This document shows positions 44,213 to 53,200 of a DNA stretch of 64,000 nucleotides, one piece after another; the first letter of the stretch is position 1, and each line of letters starts with the position of its first letter. The DNA is from Delftia tsuruhatensis NBRC 16741 (GTDB lineage Bacteria; Pseudomonadota; Gammaproteobacteria; Burkholderiales; Burkholderiaceae_C): NCBI RefSeq assembly GCF_001571325.1, contig NZ_BCTO01000007.1, forward strand, positions 186,001 through 250,000. The letters are read 5' to 3'. The position numbers and the translations under genes are program-made. Under the pieces are notes generated by a model. That model was not told where the DNA came from, did not search any database, and saw only the letters and a list, made by a program, of their open reading frames with translations.

Positions 44213-45049
44213 ATGAGTGTGATCCAGTATGTGATTTTCCTGGCCCTGGTGGGCCTGGCCACGTTTTGCCAGAACCTGACGGGCTTTGCCTTCGGGCTGA
44301 TCTTCGTGGGCGTGGCCGGTGCCACGCACCTGATGGGCATTGGCGATGCGGCCAACGTGGCCTGCCTGCTGTCCGTGGTCAACGGCGTGGCCTACCTGCG
44401 CGCCCACCGCCAGGTGCCGCAGTGGTCCCTGCTCAAGCCCATGCTGATCAGCAGCGTCATCGGCGTGATCGGCGGCGTGCTGCTGCTGCAGTGGCTCAGC
44501 GGCAATGCGCTGAGCGGGCTGCGCATGCTGCTGGGCCTGGCCATCGTGGCCTGCGCGCTGTTGCTGTTGCTGCAAAAGCAGGTCAACGCGCAGGTGTCGG
44601 GGCCGGTGTCGCTGTGGGTGGCCGGTGTGGCCTCGGGGCTGCTGGGCGGGCTGTTTGCCACGCCAGGCCCGCCCATGGTCTACCACCTGTACCGCCAGCC
44701 GCTGGACCGTCTGGTGGTGCGCCAGTGCCTGTTTGCCATGTTCCTCACCTGCGCGCTGCTGCGCCTGGTGATGGTGGCCTGGGAGGGCGAGATCACCGCC
44801 AGCGTGCTGCTGGCGGCGGCCCTGGCCTTTCCCGTGGTGACGGTGGTGACCTGGCTGCACATGCGCCATCCGCCCGCCCTGCCCAAGCGGCTGGTCGAAT
44901 GGATGGTCTGCCTGCTGCTGGTGCTGTCGGGCACCAGCCTGCTGGTGTCGGGCTGGAACACCAGCCACCCCCAGCCCGTGGTGCCCGATGACGAGATGGC
45001 CATGGCCGTGCCCCAGCGGTCCCAGGCTGCGGCCCCCGCGCCGCGCTGA
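44213..45049 (+). CDS. TSUP-family (TauE/SafE) membrane transporter
   Basis: Predicted 278-residue inner membrane protein with eight hydrophobic segments of the sulfite exporter TauE/SafE family. FCQNLTGFAFGLIFVGVAGA resembles the first family repeat and GLLGGLFATPGPPMVYHLYR the second, with the conserved Gly-Pro-Pro motif. The C-terminus is a hydrophilic tail rich in Pro/Ala. Family members export sulfoacetate, sulfite or other anions; substrate here unknown. Followed by a strong shared terminator. Confidence 0.85.
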   Translation: MSVIQYVIFLALVGLATFCQNLTGFAFGLIFVGVAGATHLMGIGDAANVACLLSVVNGVAYLRAHRQVPQWSLLKPMLISSVIGVIGGVLLLQWLSGNALSGLRMLLGLAIVACALLLLLQKQVNAQVSGPVSLWVAGVASGLLGGLFATPGPPMVYHLYRQPLDRLVVRQCLFAMFLTCALLRLVMVAWEGEITASVLLAAALAFPVVTVVTWLHMRHPPALPKRLVEWMVCLLLVLSGTSLLVSGWNTSHPQPVVPDDEMAMAVPQRSQAAAPAPR

Positions 45050-45053
45050 CAAC

Positions 45054-45087
45054 AAAAAAGCCCGCAGGCGGACCGGCGGGCTTTTTT
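45054..45087. terminator. Bidirectional intrinsic terminator
   Basis: Stem AAAAAAGCCCGC/GCGGGCTTTTTT with a ten-base loop, between the convergent TSUP transporter and fba genes. Confidence 0.92.
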
Positions 45088-45104
45088 GAAGGGGAAGGAA
45101 CCGA

Positions 45105-46169
45105 TCAGTTCACGACCTGCTGCAGCGAACCGGCAGCGTACTTGGCTGCCATCTGCTCCAGCGTGTAGCCCTTGATCTTGGCGCCCTGGCCTTCGCAGCC
45201 GAACTCGATGTAGCGGGCCTTGCAGATCTGCTTGGCGGCTTCGCGGGCGGGCTTGAGCCATTCGCGGGCGTCGAACTTCTCGGGGTTCTCGGCCAGGAAC
45301 TTGCGCACGGCGCCGGTCATCGCCAGGCGGATGTCGGTGTCGATGTTGATCTTGCGCACGCCGTGCTTGATGGCTTCCTGGATTTCCTCGACGGGCACGC
45401 CGTAGGTTTCCTTCATGGCGCCGCCGTACTGGCGGATGATTTCCAGCAGTTCCTGGGGCACGGAGGAGGAGCCGTGCATGACCAGGTGGGTGTTGGGCAG
45501 GCGCGCGTGGATTTCCTTGACGCGCTGGATGGACAGGATGTCGCCCGTGGGCTTGCGCGTGAACTTGTAGGCGCCGTGGCTGGTGCCGATGGCAATGGCC
45601 AGCGCGTCCAGCTGCGTGGCCTTGACGAACTGGGCCGCTTCCTCGGGGTCGGTCAGCAGGGCCGAGTGGTCGAGCACGCCTTCGGCGCCCACGCCGTCTT
45701 CCTCGCCGGCCATGCCGGTTTCCAGCGAGCCCAGGCAGCCGAGTTCACCTTCGACGGTGGCGCCCAGCTTGTGGGCCATTTCCACGACCTTGCGGGTCAC
45801 GTCCACGTTGTATTCGAAGGAGGAAGGCGTCTTGCCGTCTTCCATCAGCGAGCCGTCCATCATCACCGAGCCGAAGCCCAGGTTCAGCGCGCCCTGGCAG
45901 ATGGCGGGCGAGGTGCCGTGGTCCTGGTGCATGACCAGGGGGATGTGGGGATACTGCTCGGCGGCGGCCTGGATCAGGTGCTTGATGAAGGGCTCGCCGG
46001 CGTACTTGCGGGCGCCTGCGCTGGCCTGCAGGATGACGGGCGCGCCCACTTCGTCGGCGGCCGACATCACGGCTTGCACCTGCTCCAGGTTGTTGACGTT
46101 GAAGGCGGGAAGACCGTAGCCGTTTTCGGCAGCGTGGTCCAGCAGTTCGCGCATCGAAACGAGAGGCAT
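45105..46169 (-). CDS. fba: Fructose-bisphosphate aldolase, class II
   Basis: Predicted 354-residue metal-dependent aldolase, cleaving or forming fructose-1,6-bisphosphate. Metal ligands and active site: [16 protein letters not shown] (HQDHG), [34 protein letters not shown] and [28 protein letters not shown]. This is the Calvin-cycle-type class IIB form common in betaproteobacteria. Starts at [13 protein letters not shown] (ATG 46169). Convergent with the TSUP gene; downstream of the two-component genes. Confidence 0.95.
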   Translation of the reverse strand: MPLVSMRELLDHAAENGYGLPAFNVNNLEQVQAVMSAADEVGAPVILQASAGARKYAGEPFIKHLIQAAAEQYPHIPLVMHQDHGTSPAICQGALNLGFGSVMMDGSLMEDGKTPSSFEYNVDVTRKVVEMAHKLGATVEGELGCLGSLETGMAGEEDGVGAEGVLDHSALLTDPEEAAQFVKATQLDALAIAIGTSHGAYKFTRKPTGDILSIQRVKEIHARLPNTHLVMHGSSSVPQELLEIIRQYGGAMKETYGVPVEEIQEAIKHGVRKINIDTDIRLAMTGAVRKFLAENPEKFDAREWLKPAREAAKQICKARYIEFGCEGQGAKIKGYTLEQMAAKYAAGSLQQVVN

Positions 46170-46298
46170 GTGTAGGGTCCGTATCAAGTTGTTGAGAGGG
46201 GGATGCCCCTGCCGCATGGCGGCCGCCGCTGCGTCATGGGTTCGCTGCGGGGCTGCGGCCGGGGGATCGCGGCAGTAACCGCTTGGTAACTGGCGATT

Positions 46299-47684
46299 TT
46301 AACCAGCTGCCGCCAACCCTGTCCCGGGCATTCCCATGCGGTAGCAGGTCGTGAAGCCTTCGGGCGGCGCGGCCTCGCCAAAGCTTCCCTGGTGGGCGCG
46401 CAGCACGCGCGCCACGATCTCGTGGCCCAGGTGCAGGCTGTCCACGGGCGCTGCCGCGCGCTCTGCGCCGTCACGGCGGCCGTCGCTACGGCGGCCGTCA
46501 TCGCAGACCTGCAGCCAGACCTCGCCATCCGGCCCCTGCCCGGCCTGCACCTCGATCTGCGTGCCGTGCGGCGTGTGCTTGAGGGCGTTTTCCACCAGGT
46601 TGCGCAGCGCCAGCTCCAGCAGCACGGCATTGCCCATCACGCCCAGTGCCTCAGGCGCCTGCACGGACAGGCTGCAGCCGCGCTGCCAGGCCGCCTGCGC
46701 ATGGGCGGCCACCACCTGACGGGCCAGCGCGGCCAGGTCCACGGGCACGGGCGGGTCGGCCAGCATGGCGCGTCCTGCGCGCGCCAGTGCCAGCAGCTGG
46801 CTGAGCACATGGCCGGCGTGCAGCGCGTCCTGGCCTATGCGCGCCAGCGCGGCGCGCTGGGCCGGGGCATCCATGGCGCCGGCCGGCGCATCGCCCAGGG
46901 CACGCGCCTGCAAGGCGATGGAGGCCAGCGGCGTGCGCAGTTCATGGGCCACTTCGTTGGCCAGGCTGCGCTCTCGCTCCAGCGCCTCCTGCTGGCGGTC
47001 CAGCAAGGTGTTGATGGAGTTCACCACGGGCATGAATTCCCGAAGCGCGTGGCGGTGCGAGACGCGCTCGGCCTGGGCCAGGTCCAGGCGCTCGACCTCG
47101 CGCGAGAGTTCGTTGAGCGGCCGCATGCCGCGTCGAATGGCCAGCCCCAGCGCCAGCGCGACCACAGGCAAAAGCCACAGGCCCGGCTCGATCATCTGGC
47201 CCGCGATGTCGTCGGCCAGTTCGTCGCGCTCCTGCAGCTCGATCATCACGCTGACCTTGCGTGCATGGTCGCGGCTCCATTGGGTGAAGCTGCGCCAGGC
47301 CCGATGCTCGGGACCCAGGCGCAGGGTGGCAAAGCCCTGCTCGGTGTCGAAGGCGGGCTCGGGCGCATCGCCCGTGCGCGAGATCAGCCGCCCCGCGCCA
47401 TCCCACAGGGCCACGCTCAGCGACTGCTGGTAGTCGTGGGCCATGAGGCCGGGGGGCTCATGCACGGGCGTGGCTGCTCCCTGGCCTACGGCGCCTGCGA
47501 CTTCCAGGTTGAGCACCAGCGCAGCGACGCCGGCCAGGTGGCCGTCGGTCAGCTCGTCTGCCTCGTGCACGCCGGTCTGGTAGCCCAGTGCCACGAAGCT
47601 GGCCCAGACCACGACCAGCGCGCCCAGCATCCAGGCCATCAGATGCCAGATCAGCGAGGGGCGGCGCTGCTGCGCGGTGCTCAT
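46299..47684 (-). CDS. Two-component sensor histidine kinase with degenerate ATP lid
   Basis: Predicted 461-residue QseC/PmrB-like kinase. A short cytoplasmic start, TM1 (LMAWMLGALVVVWASFVALG), periplasmic sensor of about 130 residues, TM2 (LLPVVALALGLAI), HAMP-like linker, then the H box NEVAHELRTPLASIA (His about 247) and N box LALRNLVENALKHTP. The G1/F/G2 region is abnormal: the usual DxGxG block is DDGRRSDGRRDGAER, carrying a repeat of DGRRS, and GLGLxI is replaced by SLHLGHEIVA. ATP binding may be weakened. Overlaps the response regulator gene by four bases. Confidence 0.85.
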   Translation of the reverse strand: MSTAQQRRPSLIWHLMAWMLGALVVVWASFVALGYQTGVHEADELTDGHLAGVAALVLNLEVAGAVGQGAATPVHEPPGLMAHDYQQSLSVALWDGAGRLISRTGDAPEPAFDTEQGFATLRLGPEHRAWRSFTQWSRDHARKVSVMIELQERDELADDIAGQMIEPGLWLLPVVALALGLAIRRGMRPLNELSREVERLDLAQAERVSHRHALREFMPVVNSINTLLDRQQEALERERSLANEVAHELRTPLASIALQARALGDAPAGAMDAPAQRAALARIGQDALHAGHVLSQLLALARAGRAMLADPPVPVDLAALARQVVAAHAQAAWQRGCSLSVQAPEALGVMGNAVLLELALRNLVENALKHTPHGTQIEVQAGQGPDGEVWLQVCDDGRRSDGRRDGAERAAAPVDSLHLGHEIVARVLRAHQGSFGEAAPPEGFTTCYRMGMPGTGLAAAG

Positions 47685-48379
47685 GGGTTCTCCGCAGGAA
47701 GAAAGTAGCCCACGCCGCGCATGGTGACGATGCTGGCATTGCCCAGCTTCTTGCGCAGGTGGTGGATGTGGACCTCGACGGCATTGCTTTCCACGGCCGT
47801 GCCCCAGCTGTAGAGATGTTCCTCGATCTGCTGGCGCGAGAGCACGCGCCCGCGCGCCTGCAGCAGCACCCAAAGCACGGAGAACTCGCGCGGCGACATC
47901 TCCACCAGCTTTCCGTCGCGGCGCACGGTGCGCGCGGCCGGATCGACTTCCAGCTCGCCATGGCGGATCACGGGTGCCGCCTGGCCTCCTGCGCGGCGCA
48001 GCATGGCGCGCAGCCGCGCCTCCAGCTCGTCGATGTCGAAGGGCTTGACCAGGTAGTCATCGGCACCCAGGTCCAGCCCGGCGATGCGCTCGCGCACCTG
48101 GTCGCGCGCGGTGAGGATGAGCACGGGCGTGTTGGGGTCCGGCAGGGCGTGGCTGTCGCCACCCGGGCGGCGCGGGCTCCGCAGGCGGCGCAGGATTTCG
48201 CTGCCATCGCCGTCGGGCAGGCCCAGGTCCAGCAGCACGGCGTCGAAGCGCTCCATCTCCAGCGCATGCCAGGCATCGGCCACGGTGGAGCAGACGTCGA
48301 CCGCATAGCGGCGCTGTTGCAGATTGGCCTGCAGGCCTGCGGCAATGCCCGCGTTGTCTTCGACGACCAGTATTCGCAT
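47681..48379 (-). CDS. OmpR-family response regulator (QseB/PmrA-like)
   Basis: Predicted 232-residue regulator. Receiver domain MRILVVEDNAGIAAGL with phospho-acceptor Asp51 (VLLDLGLPDGDG) and Lys in DDYLVKPFDIDEL; winged-helix DNA-binding domain with ARTVRRDGKLVEMSPREFSV, EEHLYSWGTAVESNAVEVHI, MRGVGYFL, very like QseB/PmrA. Between Pro and Asp in the receiver there is an insert (RSPRRPGGDSHALPDPN) longer than usual. ATG 48379 chosen. It is divergent from two PAP2 phosphatases, and a PmrA-like repeat lies between. Confidence 0.9.
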   Translation of the reverse strand: MRILVVEDNAGIAAGLQANLQQRRYAVDVCSTVADAWHALEMERFDAVLLDLGLPDGDGSEILRRLRSPRRPGGDSHALPDPNTPVLILTARDQVRERIAGLDLGADDYLVKPFDIDELEARLRAMLRRAGGQAAPVIRHGELEVDPAARTVRRDGKLVEMSPREFSVLWVLLQARGRVLSRQQIEEHLYSWGTAVESNAVEVHIHHLRKKLGNASIVTMRGVGYFLPAENP

Positions 48380-48444
48380 GCGCGCATTGTGCAATGGCCG
48401 CTGCCGGCTGCGGCGCCAGACGATGGCCGCACGCCGGGGCATGC

Positions 48445-48461
48445 GTTAAGACGGGTTTAAG
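48445..48461. promoter_or_regulatory. PmrA/QseB-like direct repeat GTTAAG-N5-TTTAAG
   Basis: Two TTAAG half-sites with a five-base spacer, the spacing of the PmrA box (YTTAAK-N5-YTTAAK), located between the response regulator and PAP2 genes. Placement suits a -35 position for the leftward regulator operon; it is close to the PAP2 start for rightward use. Confidence 0.55.
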
Positions 48462-48472
48462 CCGCGCTTCTC

Positions 48473-49249
48473 ATGCTGCCGGCCATGCCGACACCCGACC
48501 CCCGAGATTTCTCCGCCGCCCCCGCGCAGGGCCCCTCCTTCAAAAGCACCCTGCTGTGGACCCTGGCGGCCCTGGCCGTGGTCCTGGCCTGGGATGCCGG
48601 CGCCCTGGACCTGGCCATGGCCCGCTGGTTCGGCGACGCCGATGGCTTTGCGCTGCGTTCGGACTGGTTCTTCGTGAACATCGCCCACGAAGGCGCACGC
48701 CGCCTGGCCTGGCTGGTGGTGCTGGGCCTGACGCTGTGCGTCTGGCGGCCCATCGGCCCGCTGCGCCTGCTGCCTCACGGGCGGCGCGTGCAGCTGGTGG
48801 CGGGCATCTTGCTGTCGCTGGCCCTGATCTCGCTGCTCAAGTACACCAGCGCGACCAGCTGCCCCTGGGACCTGGCCGAGTTCGGCGGCGTGGCGCGCCA
48901 TGTCTCGCACTGGTCGCTGGGCCTGGCCGACGGCGGGCCGGGCCGCTGCTTTCCCGCAGGCCACGCCTCGGCAGGCTTCGCCTTTCTGGCCGGCTATTTC
49001 GCGCTGCGCCGCCATGCACCGCGCGCAGCCTGGATCTGGCTGGCCGTCTCGCTGGCCGCAGGCCTGTCGATGGGCCTGGCCCAGCAGATGCGCGGCGCCC
49101 ATTTCATGAGCCACACGCTGTGGACCGGCTGGCTGTGCTGGACGGCGGGCTGGCTCTTCGACCTGGCGGTCACGCGTGCGCTGCGCACCCGGGGCAGCGC
49201 GCCTGACTCCCTGTGGCCCGCCGCCAGCCTTCCGCCTTCCACTCCCTGA
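48473..49249 (+). CDS. PAP2-family phosphatase, lipid A phosphatase-like
   Basis: Predicted 258-residue integral membrane phosphatase with about six segments. The PAP2 signature is diverged but readable: KYTSATSCPWDL (the usual KxxxxxxRP), CFPAGHASAG (PSGH) and QQMRGAHFMSHTLWTGW (SRxxxxxHxxxD). This form with SCPWDL and the missing final Asp is typical of lipid A/PAP2 phosphatases next to PmrAB/QseBC-like systems. It would act on the periplasmic face on lipid A or a polyprenyl phosphate. Start could also be ATG 48485; neither has a good ribosome site. Divergent from the two-component operon, same direction as a second PAP2 gene. Confidence 0.82.
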   Translation: MLPAMPTPDPRDFSAAPAQGPSFKSTLLWTLAALAVVLAWDAGALDLAMARWFGDADGFALRSDWFFVNIAHEGARRLAWLVVLGLTLCVWRPIGPLRLLPHGRRVQLVAGILLSLALISLLKYTSATSCPWDLAEFGGVARHVSHWSLGLADGGPGRCFPAGHASAGFAFLAGYFALRRHAPRAAWIWLAVSLAAGLSMGLAQQMRGAHFMSHTLWTGWLCWTAGWLFDLAVTRALRTRGSAPDSLWPAASLPPSTP

Positions 49250-49261
49250 TCAAGCGTTGCC

Positions 49262-49846
49262 ATGCTGCCCCTGGACCCCGCCCTGTTCACGCTGCTGAAC
49301 GCCAACGCGCAAACGCCCGCCATCTCGATCGAGGCGGCGCGCGCCATCTCGTCCTGGCTTCCCTCGCTGTGCGCCGTTCCCGTGATGGTCGGGTTGCTGC
49401 GCGGCTCGCCCGCCCTGCGCCGCACCCTGGTGCTGGCCCTGCTGTCCATGCTGGCCGCCTGGGCCGTGGCACGGCTGATCCGCTGGAGCTTCCCGGCGCC
49501 GCGTCCTGCCCAGCTGGGCATGGGCGTGCAATGGGTGGAACACGCGCTGCGGTCCAGCTTTCCGAGCATGCACGCCACGGGCGCCTTTGCCCTGGCCCAG
49601 GCGCTGACCCTGGGCTGCACGCGCCACCGCCGCTGGGTCATGGTGTCAGCCTGGTCGCTGGCCCTGGGCATGGCCTGGAGCCGCGTGCACCTGGGCGTGC
49701 ACTTCCCGTCCGATGTGGTCGGCGGTGCCATCGTGGGCATCTGCAGCGCCACCCTGGTCTGGCATGCTGCGCTGTGGCGCCGCCTTGCCGTCATGCCCAA
49801 CCTGCTGCCCTACAACGCACGAACCCACTCAGGCAGGCCCCGATAG
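49262..49846 (+). CDS. PAP2-family phosphatase, undecaprenyl-diphosphatase-like
   Basis: Predicted 194-residue membrane phosphatase. Motifs: RWSFPAPRP (K/RxxxxxxRP), SSFPSMHATGAFA (PSMH), and SRVHLGVHFPSDVVGG (SRxxxxxHxxxD), all intact, like BcrC/PgpB-type enzymes that dephosphorylate undecaprenyl diphosphate. 12 bases after the first PAP2 gene, so probably cotranscribed. The pair may jointly remodel envelope lipids under the adjacent two-component system. Role inferred. Confidence 0.85.
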   Translation: MLPLDPALFTLLNANAQTPAISIEAARAISSWLPSLCAVPVMVGLLRGSPALRRTLVLALLSMLAAWAVARLIRWSFPAPRPAQLGMGVQWVEHALRSSFPSMHATGAFALAQALTLGCTRHRRWVMVSAWSLALGMAWSRVHLGVHFPSDVVGGAIVGICSATLVWHAALWRRLAVMPNLLPYNARTHSGRPR

Positions 49847-49899
49847 ACCATGGCGAAGGCATAGCGCACCGCACATAAAACTGGCGCACCCCAGAACGA

Positions 49900-49988
49900 G
49901 GGACACCGAGCAAGGGCCGCCCCGCCGCGAGGGTGTCGTCCCCCCCCGCGTAGCGAGAGGGGGAAGGCGCGAAGCGCCTCAGGGGGTT
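49900..49988 (-). repeat. Dispersed GC-rich intergenic element, copy B
   Basis: Matches copy A (16826-16904) along its length, with an extra CGCGTAGCGAGA in the loop of the C-run/G-run hairpin and a perfect GGCGC-GAA-GCGCC hairpin. It abuts the pyk stop codon on the minus strand, the same position relative to a gene end as copy A, and may act as its terminator or 3' stabiliser. Confidence 0.7.
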
Positions 49989-51423
49989 AGTTCACACGAC
50001 ATATCTTCAGCATGTTCGTGCCGCCGGGCTGGCCCATGGGCTCGCCGCAGGTGATGGCGTAGACATCGCCGCTTTGCACGATGTTGCGCGCGCGCAGATG
50101 GCCTTCGGCCTGGTCCAGCGCGGTGTCGCGGTCGGCGCTGGTGTCCATGAGCAGGGGGCGCACGTTGCGGTACATGGCCATCTTGCGCTGCGTGGAGATC
50201 TTGGGCGTGAGCGCGTAGATGGGGATGTGGATGCGGTGGCGGCTCATCCACAGCGCGGTGGAGCCGCTGTCCGTCATGGCGACGATGGCCTTGGCGCCCA
50301 GGTGGTGGGCCGTGAACAGCGCGCCGATGGCGATCGACTGGTCGATGCGCGAGAACTGGCGGCCGGTGAACTCGGCATCGCTGTCCGGGTCTTCGGCCGC
50401 TTCCGCGGCGGCGCAGATCTTGGCCATTTCCTGCACGGTCTCCAGCGGGTACCTGCCGGCGGCGGTCTCGGCGCTGAGCATGACGGCGTCCGTGCCGTCC
50501 AGCACGGCGTTGGCCACGTCGCTGACCTCGGCGCGCGTGGGCACGGGGTTGGTGATCATGCTCTCCATCATCTGCGTGGCGGTGATCACGAACTTGTCCA
50601 TGTCGCGCGCCATGCGGATCATCTTCTTTTGCAGCGCGGGCACGGCCGCGTTGCCCACTTCCACGGCCAGGTCGCCGCGCGCCACCATGATGCCGTCGGA
50701 GACATGCAGGATCTCTTCCAGGCGCGGAATGGCCTCGGCGCGCTCGATCTTGGCGATCAGGCCGGGCTTGTGGCCGTACTGGGCCGCAGCCACGTTGCAC
50801 AGCTGGCGCGCCATCTCCATGTCGGTGGCGTTCTTGGGAAAGCTCACGGCCACGTAGTCGGCCTGGAAGCTCATGGCGGTCTTGATGTCCTCCATGTCCT
50901 TGGCCGTCAGCGCCGGGGCCGTCAGGCCGCCGCCCTGCTTGTTGATGCCCTTGTTGTTGGACAGTTCGCCGCCGAGCTTGACGGTGGTGTGCACCTCGTC
51001 GCCACGCACATGGTCCACGGTGAGCACGATCAGGCCGTCGTTGAGCAGCAGCACGTCGCCGGGCTTCACGTCGCGCGGCAGTTCCTTGTAGTCCAGGCCC
51101 ACGCCGTTGATGTCGCCGGGCTCGGTGCGCGACGCGTCGAGCACGAAGCGCGCGCCGGGCTCCAGCATGACCTTGCCTTCGGCGAACTTGCCGACGCGGA
51201 TCTTGGGGCCCTGCAGGTCGGCCATGATGGCCACCTCGCGGCCTGCGCGCTGGGCCGCCTCGCGCACCATGGTGGCGCGGTCGATGTGGTCCTGCGCCTT
51301 GCCGTGGCTGAAATTCAGGCGCACCACGTTGACGCCTTCGCGCACCATCTGTTCCAGCAGTTGCGGGTCGCTGGAAGCGGGGCCCAGGGTGGCGACGATC
51401 TTGGTGGCACGGCTCACTTGCAT
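49987..51423 (-). CDS. pyk: Pyruvate kinase
   Basis: Predicted 478-residue pyruvate kinase, phosphoenolpyruvate plus ADP to pyruvate plus ATP. Blocks: TKIVATLGPASS, NVVRLNFSHGKAQDH, ADLQGPKIRVGKF, VSFPKNATDMEMARQL, LIAKIERAEAI, DGIMVARGDLAVEVG, ATQMMESMITNPVPTRAEVS and DAVMLSAETAAGRYP with the catalytic Lys and Mg ligands. Full length. ATG 51423 has GAGAG upstream; a longer in-frame start has no support. The dispersed element overlaps its stop. Confidence 0.95.
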   Translation of the reverse strand: MQVSRATKIVATLGPASSDPQLLEQMVREGVNVVRLNFSHGKAQDHIDRATMVREAAQRAGREVAIMADLQGPKIRVGKFAEGKVMLEPGARFVLDASRTEPGDINGVGLDYKELPRDVKPGDVLLLNDGLIVLTVDHVRGDEVHTTVKLGGELSNNKGINKQGGGLTAPALTAKDMEDIKTAMSFQADYVAVSFPKNATDMEMARQLCNVAAAQYGHKPGLIAKIERAEAIPRLEEILHVSDGIMVARGDLAVEVGNAAVPALQKKMIRMARDMDKFVITATQMMESMITNPVPTRAEVSDVANAVLDGTDAVMLSAETAAGRYPLETVQEMAKICAAAEAAEDPDSDAEFTGRQFSRIDQSIAIGALFTAHHLGAKAIVAMTDSGSTALWMSRHRIHIPIYALTPKISTQRKMAMYRNVRPLLMDTSADRDTALDQAEGHLRARNIVQSGDVYAITCGEPMGQPGGTNMLKICRVN

Positions 51424-51889
51424 GGAATGTCTCTCGCTCAGGGTTTGTAATCGGGTTTCAATTCTCACACGAATGCGGTTACATGAAGGCAACATTCCGG
51501 CATGCGGTGCGGGCCTGAAGACCCCGCATCCTGAGCCTGCGCAAGGGGGCGGCCGGATGCCGTTGCCATCGCCGAACACTGCGGTGCACTGCCTTTGCCG
51601 CTATTGCTTTTGATGCTGCACGGCAGCATTCCCGGCAAAGGCGCTGTGCCATGCCGGCCTCCTGTGAAAGCAGTTTTGCCCGCCGCGTTCGCAATGCTCA
51701 CCGCGCCGCAGGACACCACAGAATCAGACTGGTCCACATTGACGCGGCCCGCCCCTGCTTCCTAGCATCGCCTTCATATTCCTGTGGTCCACCCGGCCCG
51801 CAGGCCGCAGCCAGAACATACGGTTCCCCTTGGTTTCGCATGCTCAGCCAGTCCATCCACAGCTTTGCCATGCCACCAGGAAATCCACC
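51424..51889. other. Intergenic region, 466 bases, no gene seen
   Basis: Between the divergent pyk and TIGR03118-type genes. No open frame here has family features or a ribosome site, and no clear terminator, palindrome or RNA was seen apart from weak short inverted repeats such as CACCACAG/CTGTGGT. It should contain the promoters of both flanking genes. Confidence 0.6.
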
Positions 51890-53161
51890 ATGCTTGACCG
51901 CAGACGCTTTGTTCTGACCACCCTGGCCTCCCCGGCGCTGACCGCCTGCGGCGCGGGTGGCGATGTTGCCGCCAACCGCTATGTCCAGACTCCCCTGCTC
52001 GCCAGCCATGCGCGCTACGGCGCGCGCTTCACGCAGCCCGGCTTCGTCAACGGCTGGGGCATCGCCATCCGCCCGGCCGGCGCGGGAGGCCATTTCTGGA
52101 TTGGCGGCGGGGGCACGTCCTGGCAGTTCATCGGTGACGTGGCTCGCTCGGCCGATCCCGGGATGCGCGCCCTGCACCAGGACGGCCTGCGCGAAGTGGC
52201 CGTTCCGCGCTCCGATGCCCTGACCGGCGATGACAGTGCCGGCAAAGTCACCGGCGTGGTCTACAACGGTGCGCCCCTGGACTCGCAGCTGCTGCGGGTC
52301 CGGCAGCAGCCTGCCGCCGGACGCCTGCTCGAGGGCTCGGCCCGCTTCGTCTTCGTGACCGACAGCGGCAGCGTCAGCGCCTGGACGGAGCGCGATGCGC
52401 AGACGGGCGCCATCGTCCGGGTGGATGGCCCTGCGGTGGAAATGTTCAATGGCGCCGACCAGGGCATGGCTTTCTTCGGGGCCGCCATCCACACGGGCCG
52501 ATGGGACCGCGTGTGGGTGGCCGACTTCGGCGCACGGCCCCAGATCCGCACGCTGGACGCGCAGTGGCAACTGGTGCCCACCCAGGGCTTCGCCAACCCG
52601 TTCGCATCAGGCGCGGCAGGCGAGGCCCGGCCCGGTGATCCGGTGCCCTTCAACATCCAGGTCGTCAACGACGGCCGCCGCGACCGCGTGTTCGTGCTCT
52701 ATGCGATCAGCCAGCCCGATCCGGACGATCCCCTGGCGTTCCATGCCGGCGAGGAGGATGCGCTGGACGCAGCCGCAGAAGCGGCCAGCGGCAACCAGCC
52801 TGCGCGCGGCAGGCTGGCCGAGTTCGACCTCGACGGCCGCCTGCTGCGCATGTATGAGGACGATGGACGCCTGAATGCGCCCTGGGGCGTGGCCATCGCT
52901 CCTGACGGCTTTGGCGCACTGGCGGGGCACCTGCTGGTCGGCAACTTCGGGGGAGCAGGCCGCATCTGTGCCTTCGACCTGTCCACGGGCCGCTATGTGG
53001 ACGATCTGCGCGACGCGCAGCACCGCCCCGTGGCCATCCCCGGCCTGTGGGCCCTGCAGTTCGGCAACGGCGTGGCCCTGGGCGACAGCGACGCGCTCTA
53101 CTTCGCCGCCGGCCCCGAGGACGAAACCGAGGGCCTGTTCGGCTCGCTGAGGCTTCTGTGA
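51890..53161 (+). CDS. TIGR03118-family exported protein, probable Tat lipoprotein
   Basis: Predicted 423-residue exported protein of unknown function, recognised as the TIGR03118 type by repeated beta-propeller-like blocks such as GFVNGWGIAIRPAG, FIGGGGTSWQFIG-like WIGGGG, DRVWVADFGA, NAPWGVAIAPDGFG and GHLLVGNFG. The N-terminus MLDRRRFVLTTLASPALTAC joins an RRxF twin-arginine motif with a lipobox Cys, so it is probably folded before export and anchored by lipid. No catalytic residues assigned. Monocistronic, divergent from pyk. Confidence 0.75.
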   Translation: MLDRRRFVLTTLASPALTACGAGGDVAANRYVQTPLLASHARYGARFTQPGFVNGWGIAIRPAGAGGHFWIGGGGTSWQFIGDVARSADPGMRALHQDGLREVAVPRSDALTGDDSAGKVTGVVYNGAPLDSQLLRVRQQPAAGRLLEGSARFVFVTDSGSVSAWTERDAQTGAIVRVDGPAVEMFNGADQGMAFFGAAIHTGRWDRVWVADFGARPQIRTLDAQWQLVPTQGFANPFASGAAGEARPGDPVPFNIQVVNDGRRDRVFVLYAISQPDPDDPLAFHAGEEDALDAAAEAASGNQPARGRLAEFDLDGRLLRMYEDDGRLNAPWGVAIAPDGFGALAGHLLVGNFGGAGRICAFDLSTGRYVDDLRDAQHRPVAIPGLWALQFGNGVALGDSDALYFAAGPEDETEGLFGSLRLL

Positions 53162-53169
53162 CGCTTCAT

Positions 53170-53198
53170 CCTGGCGGTGTCATTGCGCAGACGCCAGG
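53170..53198. terminator. Possible hairpin between convergent genes
   Basis: Seven-pair inverted repeat CCTGGCG/CGCCAGG with a 15-base loop between the convergent stops of the TIGR03118-type and CPBP genes. No T-run, so weak. Confidence 0.35.
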
Positions 53199-53200
53199 CC

